Below are positions 1-11,065 of a stretch of 43,283 bases of DNA, one piece after another. The stretch's first letter is position 1; each line of letters starts with the position of its first letter. The notes beneath the pieces are model-generated. The model searched no databases. It saw nothing but the letters and a program-made list of their open reading frames with translations, and was not told where the DNA came from. Origin of the DNA: Actinomycetota bacterium (lineage in GTDB: Bacteria; Actinomycetota; Actinomycetes; Nanopelagicales; Nanopelagicaceae); assembly GCA_016870815.1 (NCBI GenBank), contig VGAI01000005.1, forward strand, positions 1-43,283, given 5' to 3'. A program made the translations under genes and the position numbers.

Positions 1-26
1 TGCTCAAGAGCTTCATCAATCATCAT
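1..26 (-). CDS. KH-domain RNA-binding protein, N-terminal start only (partial, runs off window)
   Basis: Minus strand reads ATG ATG ATT GAT GAA GCT CTT GAG CA (M-M-I-D-E-A-L-E...), with GGAG upstream, directly after the rpsP stop. Matches the usual actinobacterial position and the typical 'EALEHLV' start of KH proteins downstream of rpsP. Confidence 0.5.
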
Positions 27-33
27 GGAAGGC

Positions 34-606
34 CTACTCCGACGCTGGTGTATCTGTTGAAGCTTCAGATGGTGCGTCAGTTGAAGCTTCCGCACTCACT
101 TCTGGTGCGCTCTCTACAGGAGCAGCGACTTCCTCACTCGCAACCTCCGCTGAGTCAGCGCTCTCGACAGAAGCTGGAGCCTGCTCAGTTGCAGGTGCGC
201 TCTTCGCTGCTAGTTTCTCTTGCGCTTTCTTCTTCAAAGTCGTTGCGCCATCGGCAGGTTCGTTTGCTGCTGCCTTAACCGCCGCCTCATAGGCAATGCG
301 CTTGCTCTCCTTGGCTGGAGCAACTTTGAGTGTTCCTTCACTTCCTGGCAGACCATGGAACCTCTGCCAGTCACCTGTCACTTTGAGGAGTGCAGTGACG
401 GCCTCGGATGGTTGAGCGCCTACGCCCAGCCAATACTGTGCCCGATCAGAATTAATTTGAATCAATGAAGGCTCGACATTTGGCGTGTATCGACCTATTT
501 CTTCGATCGCCTTGCTATCTCGTGCCGAACGCGAGTTCGAAACGATGATTCTGAAATGTGGTGTCCTGATTTTCCCAAGACGCATCAAACGAATCTTAGC
601 TGCCAC
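34..606 (-). CDS. rpsP: 30S ribosomal protein S16 with long Ala/Ser/Glu-rich C-terminal extension
   Basis: VAAKIRLMRLGKIRTPHFRIIVSNSRSARDSKAIEEIGRYTPNVEP is the S16 signature. GTG start at 606-604 with AGGAG upstream; the listed ORF start at 708 is too far upstream. Confidence 0.95.
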   Translation of the reverse strand: MAAKIRLMRLGKIRTPHFRIIVSNSRSARDSKAIEEIGRYTPNVEPSLIQINSDRAQYWLGVGAQPSEAVTALLKVTGDWQRFHGLPGSEGTLKVAPAKESKRIAYEAAVKAAANEPADGATTLKKKAQEKLAAKSAPATEQAPASVESADSAEVASEEVAAPVESAPEVSAEASTDAPSEASTDTPASE

Positions 607-815
607 TCTGTATTCTCCTTTTATAGAACTGCTAGTTGTTGTGAAGAGCTGCGCCAACAATCGAGGTTTGACCTCGAAGAGTCTTGGCTTCTGGCGAGTG
701 GGCCGCAAGAAATCAATCTCAAGCGTCAGTTCTTTATCAAGCTGAGAGGTAGAGGGGCTCTCGAGCAGGTTTCGTATTCTGCCAGCCGATCGCTACCCAC
801 CCAAATCGAAGGGCG

Positions 816-2318
816 CTAGCCGCGCTCTTGAGCGGCTCGCTTCGCGGGATTGCCAGAGCGACTCTTCTTCTTCGGAGGCTGGCTCCCTCCTCGCCCACCG
901 GAGGCACCACCAACACCACGACCAGGTGCGCTAAAGGAACCAGGTAGCCCCGGCATCCCAGCCATTCCGGGTCCACCTGCCATCTGAGCACCAGGAATAC
1001 CTGTGCCCGAACGCATCTGTTTCATCACCTTCTGCGCCGCTTGGAATCTTTCAACAAGATCATTGACCTCGGTGACGCTGCGTCCACTGCCGCGAGCGAT
1101 TCGCGCGCGACGCGAGCCGTTGAGAACTTTCACATCTCGTCGCTCTCCGGGTGTCATCGAATCGATTATGGATTGGGTTCTTATCAATTCCCGATCATCT
1201 AATCCCTCAATCTGCTTCTTCATCGCGCCACTTTGAGCGCCAGGCAGCATTCCAAGCAACTTTGAGAATGAACCCATCTTCCGCATTGCCTGAAGTTGCT
1301 CCAAGAAATCTTCAAGTGTGAAGTCATCACCCTCCACAAACTTCTTCTCAAGGCGTGCAGCGGTATCGGAGTCAAAAGCTTGCTTCGCGCTCTCTGCCAA
1401 AGTTGCGATATCGCCTGCCCCAAGAATTCGAGAGGCCATGCGCTCTGGATAGAAATAATCAAAATCTGCTGGCTTCTCTCCGGTGGAGATAAACCGAATT
1501 GGCTTTCCGGTGATTCTGGCAACCGAGAGTGCGGCTCCGCCACGTGAATCGCCATCTAACTTGGTCAGGATGATGCCATTGATTCCAACACCCGATGAGA
1601 ATGCTTTCGCTGTTACGGCAGCATCTTGTCCGGTCATTGCATCCATCACAAAGAGGACTTCATCGGGATCTGTGGCCGCCTTGATTGCCGCTGCCTGCGC
1701 CATCATCTCTTGATCCACGCCTAGACGCCCCGCAGTATCGATGATTACGACATTATGAAGTTTCTCTTTTGCAAAGATAATCGAATCCTTAGCGACCCGT
1801 ACGGGATCACCGACGCCATTTCCAGGTTCTGGTGCGAAGACGGGAACTTTGACGCTCTCTGACACCAGCTGAAGTTGTGTCACCGCATTTGGTCTCTGCA
1901 AGTCAGCGGCTACAAGAAGTGGTGTGTTCCCTTGAGATTTGAGGAATCTCGCTAACTTGCCGGCAGCGCTGGTCTTTCCTGCACCTTGAAGTCCGGCCAG
2001 CATGATCACAGTTGGCGGCCGTTTTGAGAAAGTGAATCGTGATCCATCTCCCGAGAGAATAGAAATCAACTCTTGATTGATGATCTCTGTGATCTGTGAT
2101 GCGGGGTTGATGGATGGTGTTGCCTCTGCCAAACTCTGAAGGCTTCGCGACTTTATCGTCTCTACGAATTCCTTGACTACTTCTAGGGCAACATCGGCTT
2201 CAAGAAGCGCTTCACTTAACTCACTTGCTATCTCATCGATGTCGGAGGCGCCAAGGCGTCCCTTGCTCCTTAAGGACTTAAGGGTCGAAGCGATTCGCTC
2301 GGTGAGGCCTTCAAACAC
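816..2318 (-). CDS. ffh: Signal recognition particle GTPase Ffh
   Basis: MFEGLTERIASTLKSLRSKG; P-loop GLQGAGKTSAAGKLA; DTAGRLGVDQEMM; Met/Gly-rich M domain. Confidence 0.97.
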   Translation of the reverse strand: MFEGLTERIASTLKSLRSKGRLGASDIDEIASELSEALLEADVALEVVKEFVETIKSRSLQSLAEATPSINPASQITEIINQELISILSGDGSRFTFSKRPPTVIMLAGLQGAGKTSAAGKLARFLKSQGNTPLLVAADLQRPNAVTQLQLVSESVKVPVFAPEPGNGVGDPVRVAKDSIIFAKEKLHNVVIIDTAGRLGVDQEMMAQAAAIKAATDPDEVLFVMDAMTGQDAAVTAKAFSSGVGINGIILTKLDGDSRGGAALSVARITGKPIRFISTGEKPADFDYFYPERMASRILGAGDIATLAESAKQAFDSDTAARLEKKFVEGDDFTLEDFLEQLQAMRKMGSFSKLLGMLPGAQSGAMKKQIEGLDDRELIRTQSIIDSMTPGERRDVKVLNGSRRARIARGSGRSVTEVNDLVERFQAAQKVMKQMRSGTGIPGAQMAGGPGMAGMPGLPGSFSAPGRGVGGASGGRGGSQPPKKKSRSGNPAKRAAQERG

Positions 2319-2328
2319 CCGACGAGCC

Positions 2329-2371
2329 TAGCGAAACCGGAAGTAAGTGCTTCTCGCCCCCGGTTTCGCTA
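2329..2371. other. 12-bp perfect stem-loop between glnB stop and ffh start
   Basis: TAGCGAAACCGG (2329-2340) and CCGGTTTCGCTA (2360-2371) are exact reverse complements with a 19-nt loop; no U-tract on either side. Confidence 0.7.
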
Positions 2372-2383
2372 AGAGATATCTCC

Positions 2384-4014
<1,631 letters not shown>

Positions 4015-4109
4015 AACTTCACTCCTTCAAGATTCTTCTTGACTGGGGCTCACGTGCCCGCAACTCGACTCTCGACGATGAGGTGAGTAGCGAATCGTGG
4101 TTGGAATGA

Positions 4110-4178
4110 GTTACAGAAGAACCCTCGTTCTATTTCGTCGAGGTGACTTTCTAGCGCGCTCTGTTACGAAGGTGTTAC
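4110..4178 (-). promoter_or_regulatory. Possible GlnR-like site: GTAAC-N6-GTAAC plus a third GTAAC upstream of amtB
   Basis: Minus strand GTAAC(4178-4174)-ACCTTC-GTAAC(4167-4163) and GTAAC(4114-4110). Spacing resembles the GlnR consensus gTnAC-n6-GaAAC. Confidence 0.3.
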
Positions 4179-5014
4179 GAGGCGAGCATTCGGTCGAGAA
4201 AGAGAGCAGGTTCGAAAATCTCAAGATCAGAGACCTTCTCCCCCGTCCCGATCAGCTTGATCGGGATCGAAAGTTCCCGCTCGATCGCAAGAAGCGCCCC
4301 GCCCTTGGCCGATCCATCCATCTTGGTGAGGACGAGGCCAGTTATTGGAACAGCACCCATAAACTCTCGCGCTTGAACAATCGCATTCTGACCCACCGTG
4401 CCATCAAGTACTAGCAGGACTTCATCGACGGAAGAGACTTTCTCGGCAACGCGCTTGACCTTTCCAAGTTCACTCATCAAGTTGCTCATCGTATGTAATC
4501 GACCTGCGGTGTCGATGATGTGTACTGTGAAACCTTCACTCATCGCCCGCTTGGCACCATCAAAAGCAACTGATGCCGGATCAGATCCAGTAGTACTCGA
4601 ATGAATTGCCACGCCAATTCGATCGGCCCAGGTTGAAAGTTGTTCGATGGCAGCCGCCCGAAATGTATCTGCTGCCGTTAACAAGACTCTCTCGCCTGAG
4701 CGGTGAAAACGCTCTGCAATCTTGGCAACGCTTGTGGTCTTTCCAGTTCCATTCACCCCAACCACCATAAACGTGGTCAATGGTTCGCGCCTTATCAGCT
4801 CCCGAGAATTGGAGACAAAACACTTCATCAACTCACTTTTTACTGCCAAGGCAAGATCTCCTCGTTCACGTTTGACGAGATTAATGATCTCTTGAGTGAG
4901 GGTAGGGCCGATATCTGCGGCGATGAGCGTCGCTTGGATTTCAGCTACCTCTTCTTGAGTTGGTTCACCACGGAGTGAGGCAACTTTTTCAAAGAAGCGT
5001 GCAAAGATTCCCAT
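4175..5014 (-). CDS. ftsY: Signal recognition particle receptor FtsY (short N-terminal region)
   Basis: VVGVNGTGKTTSVAKIAERF; DTAGRLHTMSNLMSEL; LTKMDGSAKGG; adjacent to smc. Confidence 0.96.
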   Translation of the reverse strand: MGIFARFFEKVASLRGEPTQEEVAEIQATLIAADIGPTLTQEIINLVKRERGDLALAVKSELMKCFVSNSRELIRREPLTTFMVVGVNGTGKTTSVAKIAERFHRSGERVLLTAADTFRAAAIEQLSTWADRIGVAIHSSTTGSDPASVAFDGAKRAMSEGFTVHIIDTAGRLHTMSNLMSELGKVKRVAEKVSSVDEVLLVLDGTVGQNAIVQAREFMGAVPITGLVLTKMDGSAKGGALLAIERELSIPIKLIGTGEKVSDLEIFEPALFLDRMLAS

Positions 5015-5033
5015 CTCTTCTCCGATCTGAGAT

Positions 5034-8000
5034 CTACGAGGAGAGAGCTTGTACTTCTCGAATGCGCTGCGAAATCACTTCAGAGACGCCATCGCCGCGC
5101 ATCGTCACGCCATAGAGGGCATCTGCAATCTCCATGGTTCGCTTTTGATGCGTGATGACAATCAACTGCGAACTCGCGCGCAGTTCCGCCAGAATGCCAA
5201 GTAATCTGCCGAGATTGGTGTCATCCAGCGCTGCCTCGACCTCATCCATCACATAGAACGGACTCGGTCGCGCCTTAAAGATCGCAATCAGAAGCGCCAC
5301 CGCAGTAAGGGAACGTTCACCACCCGAGAGAAGTGAGAGTCGCTTTATTCTCTTGCCTGGTGGCCTTGCTTCCACATCAATTCCGGTGGTCAACATGTCG
5401 TCAGGATTGGTGAGAATCAACTTTCCTTCACCGCCAGGGAAGAGTCTGGAGAAGATCCCTTCGAATTCTTTCGCGGTGTCGTTGTATGCCTGAGTGAAGA
5501 TCTCCAGGACCTTGTCATCCACTTCTTTGACGATATCCATCAAGTCTTTTCGTGACTTCTTCAGATCTTCCATCTGATCAGCGAGATACTTCAATCTCTC
5601 CTCGAGCGAGCTGTACTCCTCAAGGGCCAGAGGATTGATCTTGCCAAGCAAGGTGAGCGAGCGCTCTGCAGCGGCAAGGCGTTTCTCTTGCGCTTCTCGC
5701 TTAAACGGTACTTCATCCCCTTGCGTAATCTCGCCGCTCTCACTCTCGATAAATGTAGGCACCAGGTTCTCGGGGCCATATTCAGCAACAAGAGTTTGAC
5801 CATCAAGGCCGAATTCCTCAAGCGCTCGAGTTTCAATCTGTTCGATACGAAGTCTCTGTTCTGCCTTGGCAATCTCATCTTGATGAACACTTGATGTGAG
5901 AGTCTCAAGCTCTGCGGCCAACTCTCGAATCGTCGATCTCAAAGCCAAGGTCTCGCCTTCGCGATCAGATCTCGAAATCTCAAGGCGCTCTCGTTCAGCA
6001 GCTGCCGCAGCGATAGAAATCTCGATCTGGATCAGAGCCTCATACGCTGTCTCTGCGATCTCCTGGGCGATTACTGCCCCGCGCCCTCGCGCTTCACGTC
6101 TGGCGATCTGCCTCGAAGCGCTCTCACGTTCGCGTTTTGCACTCTCAATCAATTCCTCTATTCGATGAACTAACGCAGTGACTCGCTCTTCAGTGGTTCG
6201 AAGTTGCAGTCTGGCATCGACTTCAACGCCACGCGCCGTTGCAAGTTCTGATTTCAAACTCTCTGCTATCGAAGTATCTGGCTCAGTAGCTGATACAGGG
6301 GCGGTGGTGAGTGCATCCTTCGCTTCCTTCAACTCATCTGCGAGCTTGGTGATATTTGCTTCAACCGCGCTTATTGCAGTATCAATTCGAGCAATCTCAT
6401 CCTTTGCGCTCTTAATGCTCTGACCAAGACCGGCCATTGATTCGGTAAGGGATGCCATCTTTGAATCAGATTCGTTGAGCTCGGCTTTCGCCGCTTCATA
6501 AGCCCGCTCTGCATCCTCGCGCTTTTCTTTCACAGTATTTGATTCGAATTTGATGCGATCGCGTTCATGCGAGAGATTTCCGATTAGTTCTTCAGTTGTC
6601 TCAATGAGCTTGGCAATCTGAATCAAGGAGTTTCCGGACCCACCCCTAGCAAGTCGCGATGAAATCATTTCCCCATCTGCGGTTACAGCGATAATTTCTG
6701 GATATTCCTTGATGATTCGTTCCGCCTCAGATAGATCATCAGCAACGACATGGTTGGGTAGAAGTGACTCGATCGCATTTCCAAGGATTGTCGAGGAGAC
6801 TTTCGACCTCAGCGAGGTAAGCGTTGCTGGAATAGAAACTTTGCCACCACTGCTTTCGCCAAGAATCAGCAGGTCTGCTCGACCTTGATTCTCGCTTTTG
6901 AGAAGCGCTAGTGCCTTTACCGCTGATGATAAATCGCTTAAGACCAGAGCATCAGCGAGGGAACCTAGAGCACTCGAGACGGCGCTCTCCCAGCCTTTTT
7001 CAATCTCAAGAAGTGAGGCAACACTTCCCTTTATTGCGATACCGCGTGGATCGGCAAGAAGTGCTCCTGCGCCATCTTTATGGATTGAAGCTTGCTGTAG
7101 TGCGTCACGTTTAGATTGCGCAGATGAGAGATCTCGCTCAATCTCAACTAATCGCTTCTGTAACTCTGATTCCTTAGCCTTTGCATTCTCCAGAGCAGCG
7201 CGCGCCACCTCATAATCCGCATCCAAGCGCTCTTCACCCGCGCCAAGGCCCGAAAGCTCAGCCTCAAGGGCTGCGAATGAAACTGTGGATCGCTCCATCC
7301 TTTCCTGAGAAGAAGCGCGGGAGGCAAGCAATCGACTCTTCTCATCTTCTGCGGATGCAATCTTCGACTCCACCATAGTGAGATGACCTTCACGCCGAGC
7401 GCTTCCCTCTCGAAGATCCGCGAGGGCGCGTAGAGCCGCAGAAACTTTCGATTCCTCATCGCGGTAAGACTTTTCTAGCGCACTCACCTTGGAAGTTGCA
7501 TCTGTGAGGTCACTGGCTGCAACCTTGACTGCTTCGCGAAGTTTCTCTTCCTCCACTTTCAATACGGCGGCCTCAGCTTCGAGCGCCTCAGGGTCTCGCC
7601 CGGTGATCTTCGCTTCTTCGACATCTTCGGCTAAGAGTTTGGCTCGCTCGGATGCAAGGCTCGCGGTTGCACGTAATTTCTCTCGCTCGGCAGTGAGGCT
7701 GTAATAGTTATCTTGAGCCGCGCTTAACGCCGGCCCCTCGGTTGCTGCCAGTTGATCGAGTTCGACCTCGCGGTTTCTCATCCGACCAAGCTCGCGGTCA
7801 ACCTCACTCTTTCGCGCTCGCAATGAGTTCTCATCTTTGCTCTCGTTCTCGAGTACTCGTCGCAAACCAACGATGTCATCGGCAAGCAATCGCAACTTCG
7901 CATCACGAAGATCGGCTTGGATAGTCGCAGCCTTCTTCGCCACCTCAGCTTGCTTGCCGAGAGGTCGAAGTTGTCGACGCAACTCCGCGGTGAGGTCTTG

Positions 8001-8573
8001 GATCCGAGCCACATTGCCTTGCATAGACTCGAGTTTTCGAAGCGCCTTCTCCTTGCGCTTGCGATGTTTGAGGACTCCTGCTGCCTCTTCGATAAATGCC
8101 CGTCGCTCCTCTGGATTTGCCATCAAGATTGCATCGAGTTGACCCTGACCGACGATGACATGCATCTCTCGGCCGATACCGCTATCACTCAACAATTCCT
8201 GGACATCAAGGAGTCTGGCCGTGTCACCATTGATCTGATATTCACTCTGGCCATTTCGAAAGAGGATTCGTGAGATCGTCACCTCGGAGAAATCGATAGG
8301 AAGTGCACCGTCGCTATTGTCGATCGTCAGCGAGACTTCCGCTCTACCTAACGGCGCCTTGCCGCTTGTTCCCGCAAAGATGACATCTTCCATCTTTCCG
8401 CCACGAAGCGACTTTGCCCCTTGCTCGCCCATCACCCATGCGAGCGCATCAACGACATTGGACTTTCCAGAACCGTTCGGTCCGACGACGCAGGTGATTC
8501 CTGGTTCGAGTATGAGAGTGGTGGGGTTGGCGAAGGACTTGAAGCCCTTGAGCGTCATACTCTTCAAATACAC
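5034..8573 (-). CDS. smc: Chromosome segregation protein SMC
   Basis: MYLKSMTLKGFKSFANPTTL; VVGPNGSGKSNVVDALAWVMGE; LSGGERSLTAVALLIAIF; central coiled coil and hinge. Confidence 0.98.
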   Translation of the reverse strand: MYLKSMTLKGFKSFANPTTLILEPGITCVVGPNGSGKSNVVDALAWVMGEQGAKSLRGGKMEDVIFAGTSGKAPLGRAEVSLTIDNSDGALPIDFSEVTISRILFRNGQSEYQINGDTARLLDVQELLSDSGIGREMHVIVGQGQLDAILMANPEERRAFIEEAAGVLKHRKRKEKALRKLESMQGNVARIQDLTAELRRQLRPLGKQAEVAKKAATIQADLRDAKLRLLADDIVGLRRVLENESKDENSLRARKSEVDRELGRMRNREVELDQLAATEGPALSAAQDNYYSLTAEREKLRATASLASERAKLLAEDVEEAKITGRDPEALEAEAAVLKVEEEKLREAVKVAASDLTDATSKVSALEKSYRDEESKVSAALRALADLREGSARREGHLTMVESKIASAEDEKSRLLASRASSQERMERSTVSFAALEAELSGLGAGEERLDADYEVARAALENAKAKESELQKRLVEIERDLSSAQSKRDALQQASIHKDGAGALLADPRGIAIKGSVASLLEIEKGWESAVSSALGSLADALVLSDLSSAVKALALLKSENQGRADLLILGESSGGKVSIPATLTSLRSKVSSTILGNAIESLLPNHVVADDLSEAERIIKEYPEIIAVTADGEMISSRLARGGSGNSLIQIAKLIETTEELIGNLSHERDRIKFESNTVKEKREDAERAYEAAKAELNESDSKMASLTESMAGLGQSIKSAKDEIARIDTAISAVEANITKLADELKEAKDALTTAPVSATEPDTSIAESLKSELATARGVEVDARLQLRTTEERVTALVHRIEELIESAKRERESASRQIARREARGRGAVIAQEIAETAYEALIQIEISIAAAAAERERLEISRSDREGETLALRSTIRELAAELETLTSSVHQDEIAKAEQRLRIEQIETRALEEFGLDGQTLVAEYGPENLVPTFIESESGEITQGDEVPFKREAQEKRLAAAERSLTLLGKINPLALEEYSSLEERLKYLADQMEDLKKSRKDLMDIVKEVDDKVLEIFTQAYNDTAKEFEGIFSRLFPGGEGKLILTNPDDMLTTGIDVEARPPGKRIKRLSLLSGGERSLTAVALLIAIFKARPSPFYVMDEVEAALDDTNLGRLLGILAELRASSQLIVITHQKRTMEIADALYGVTMRGDGVSEVISQRIREVQALSS

Positions 8574-8657
8574 GCGTAAAACCTACCTGAGCACCTCGTT
8601 GATGATGCGGAGGTGGCCACGTTAAGGATCATTAAGTCTGAAGTATGAGTTGAGGCT

Positions 8658-9497
8658 TTAGCGACGCGGTTGGCAATGCGGGCAAAAATGCGAGGAGCGA
8701 TTTGTGAATTTGATTCGCTTGATGAGATGACCACAGCGAGAACAATCTTCATCTTCCCTACCGTATACCTCAAGCGAATTCTCAAAATAGCCGCTCTCGC
8801 CGTTGACGTTGGTATAGAGATCATCGAATGAAGTGCCACCTGCCTTAAGCGCGCTCTTCATAACGCGCTTTACCGAGGTCAATATCGTGGCGAGTTCCTT
8901 CTCGCTCAATTTCTCAGCCAACTTCCGTGGGTGAATTCGCGCTCGCCAGAGTGCTTCATCGGCGTAGATATTTCCGACACCACTCATCACGCTTTGATCC
9001 AGAAGCGCCCGCTTTATCTCGGTGCGCTTTCCCTTCAGCTTCGTGATCACCGCCTTGCGATCGAACTTTTCATCGAATGGATCAAGGGCGATATGTGAGA
9101 TTGATGCTGGCGTTCCCTTAATCAATTCGTCTACTCGAAGCCAGCCAAAAGTTCTCTGGTCATGGAATGAGAGTAGGAATTCGCCTCTTCCCTGCTTCAT
9201 TCGAAATCGCGCTCGACAATGAGCATGCCTTGACTGTCCAACGTCATCGATTCGAAATTGCCCACTCATACCTAGATGTGCAACCAGAGCTAATGGCTTC
9301 TTATCCATGACAAACCAGAGGAATTTTCCTCGACGATTCACAGATGTGATTTTGCAATCATCGATTGCTGCTAGAGGCGCAATAGATTCAGGCGAGAGTG
9401 CTCGAGGATGAAACTGGAGGGCACGAACTATTTTTGCGCCTCGAATATGTTCCTGAAGCCCTAACCGAACGCTCTCTACTTCAGGCAATTCAGGCAC
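8658..9497 (-). CDS. mutM: Formamidopyrimidine-DNA glycosylase
   Basis: MPELPEVESVRLGL start; VGNIYADEALWRARIHP; C-terminal zinc finger CSRCGHLIKR...SSHFCPHCQ. Confidence 0.97.
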   Translation of the reverse strand: MPELPEVESVRLGLQEHIRGAKIVRALQFHPRALSPESIAPLAAIDDCKITSVNRRGKFLWFVMDKKPLALVAHLGMSGQFRIDDVGQSRHAHCRARFRMKQGRGEFLLSFHDQRTFGWLRVDELIKGTPASISHIALDPFDEKFDRKAVITKLKGKRTEIKRALLDQSVMSGVGNIYADEALWRARIHPRKLAEKLSEKELATILTSVKRVMKSALKAGGTSFDDLYTNVNGESGYFENSLEVYGREDEDCSRCGHLIKRIKFTNRSSHFCPHCQPRR

Positions 9498-9503
9498 GTG
9501 CCA

Positions 9504-10199
9504 CTAACCCCGCTCAAGAAGTATCTGATAAGCAAGTCGTGCAGCCTCTTGTTCAGCTTCTCGTTTACTTCTACCTCGTCCCGCAGAGACTCGTTCTCCT
9601 GCCACGATTGCTGTAGCTTGAAATTCTTTCGCGTGATCAGGTCCAGATTCAGAGATCTCATATTCCGGTGACCCTTCACCTCGAGCAGCAACCAGTTCTT
9701 GGAGTGAAGTCTTTCCATCAAGTGAGGCGCCACGGGAGATTGCTTCTTCAATTGCTTCCTGCATCAGGGTGATGATCGCTCGCTCTGCCCTTTCAAGACC
9801 ATGCTCCAAATAGATCGCACCGATGAGAGCTTCGAGTGAGTCTGCGAGGATCGAGTTCTTCTCTCGCCCACCCGTCACCTCTTCGCCTTTACCGATAAGG
9901 ACTTCTCGCCCAATCCCAAGTGAACGCGCAACTTGCGATAACGCCCTCGTACTGACAACGCCTGATCGCAAAGGTGAAAGACCACTCTCATCCATCTCGG
10001 GAAATCTTCGATAGAGCTCTTCTGTGATCACAAGCCCGATGACGCTATCGCCGAGAAACTCCAACCGTTCGTTGGTTGGGATTCCGCCAGATTCATATGC
10101 GAAAGATCTATGCGTCAGGGCGAGATTGATGACTTGATCCGAGAGTGCAACGCCAAGGTTGGCGAGCCTGGAGTTGAGGTTCTCGTCGGAAGTATTCAT
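9504..10199 (-). CDS. rnc: Ribonuclease III
   Basis: NERLEFLGDSVIGLVITEELYRRFP signature; LADSLEALIGAIYLEHG; C-terminal dsRBD. Confidence 0.97.
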   Translation of the reverse strand: MNTSDENLNSRLANLGVALSDQVINLALTHRSFAYESGGIPTNERLEFLGDSVIGLVITEELYRRFPEMDESGLSPLRSGVVSTRALSQVARSLGIGREVLIGKGEEVTGGREKNSILADSLEALIGAIYLEHGLERAERAIITLMQEAIEEAISRGASLDGKTSLQELVAARGEGSPEYEISESGPDHAKEFQATAIVAGERVSAGRGRSKREAEQEAARLAYQILLERG

Positions 10200-10256
10200 G
10201 AGATTGAGGTTTCGACCCTAACTAGGGAAGAAGTTGCTTAACTGAAAAACTCAAAG

Positions 10257-10430
10257 TTAAAGCGAAATAACCTGTCGACGGTTATAAGTGCCGCAGGTCG
10301 GACAGGCGGTGTGCTGCAACTTAGGTTGCTGGCACTGATCGCAGAATGCAATCGCGGCTGGGGTCGCCTTCCATTGTGAACGGCGGGCCCGGGTCCGAGA
10401 GCGTGAGAGTTTTCGCTTAGGTACTGGCAC
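10257..10430 (-). CDS. rpmF: 50S ribosomal protein L32 (zinc-ribbon form)
   Basis: (M)PVPKRKLSRSRTRARRSQWKATPAA...CDQCQQPKLQHTACPTCGTYNRRQVI. GTG start at 10430 chosen; an in-frame TTG at 10451 is the alternative. Confidence 0.93.
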   Translation of the reverse strand: MPVPKRKLSRSRTRARRSQWKATPAAIAFCDQCQQPKLQHTACPTCGTYNRRQVISL

Positions 10431-10494
10431 GGGCGGGAGTATTCCACTCAATCTAGGGAATGTAAAAACGGCAGGATTTCAGCCTCAGCAGGCC

Positions 10495-11055
10495 CTAACG
10501 CTCATCCCTTTTCTCCCCTTCTCGCAACTTTTCGGCGAGGGCAGATAGCGCTGACCAACGTTGATCTTGTTGATCATGGGAGTGGTATTGATCCACATCG
10601 CGAAGGGTAACGCCACAGTGAGAGCAGAGTCCAGGGCAATCGGGATCACAGAGTGGATTAACAGGTAGCGCCAAGAGAATGGCATCGCGAATCGGTATCG
10701 AAAGATCCACATCATCTTCTTCGACAAGGAGGATTTCATCTGTATCGACTTCCTCATCGGTAAGGGCGCTTGCCTTGCTTGCATATTCAAATAACTCATC
10801 GAAACTCTGATCGACATCAATGACGACTGGCTCGAGACATCGAGCACAATCTCCACGCGCTATTCCTTGGATTTTTCCTCTAATCAAGACACCCTCGTCG
10901 ACAGATGTAGCGGTCACCGCAACAAGGATCGCTTCGCCTTTGCCGATTGAGATCAGATCGAGCCCTAGCGCTTCTTCAAGGACCAGATCAAGCTTGTAAT
11001 CCCGATACTCCCCAGCCCGACGCGGCAACTCATGGATATCTAGCAAGAATCTCAT
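10495..11055 (-). CDS. YceD/DUF177 family protein
   Basis: MRFLLDIHELPRRAGEYRDYKL; GDCARCLEPV; CDPDCPGLCSHCG; next to rpmF. Start reset to the internal ATG at 11055. Confidence 0.9.
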   Translation of the reverse strand: MRFLLDIHELPRRAGEYRDYKLDLVLEEALGLDLISIGKGEAILVAVTATSVDEGVLIRGKIQGIARGDCARCLEPVVIDVDQSFDELFEYASKASALTDEEVDTDEILLVEEDDVDLSIPIRDAILLALPVNPLCDPDCPGLCSHCGVTLRDVDQYHSHDQQDQRWSALSALAEKLREGEKRDER

Positions 11056-11065
11056 GGCGAAAAGA

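Noticed and set aside
7837-8273. Several 100-118-aa plus-strand ORFs over smc
   Set aside because: Antisense to a well-supported SMC coding region; Arg/Ser-rich shadow translations.
10217-10256. Small inverted repeats (CCCTA-AC-TAGGG; TTAACT...AGTTAA) between rnc and rpmF
   Set aside because: Arms of only 5-6 bp in AT-rich sequence; expected by chance.
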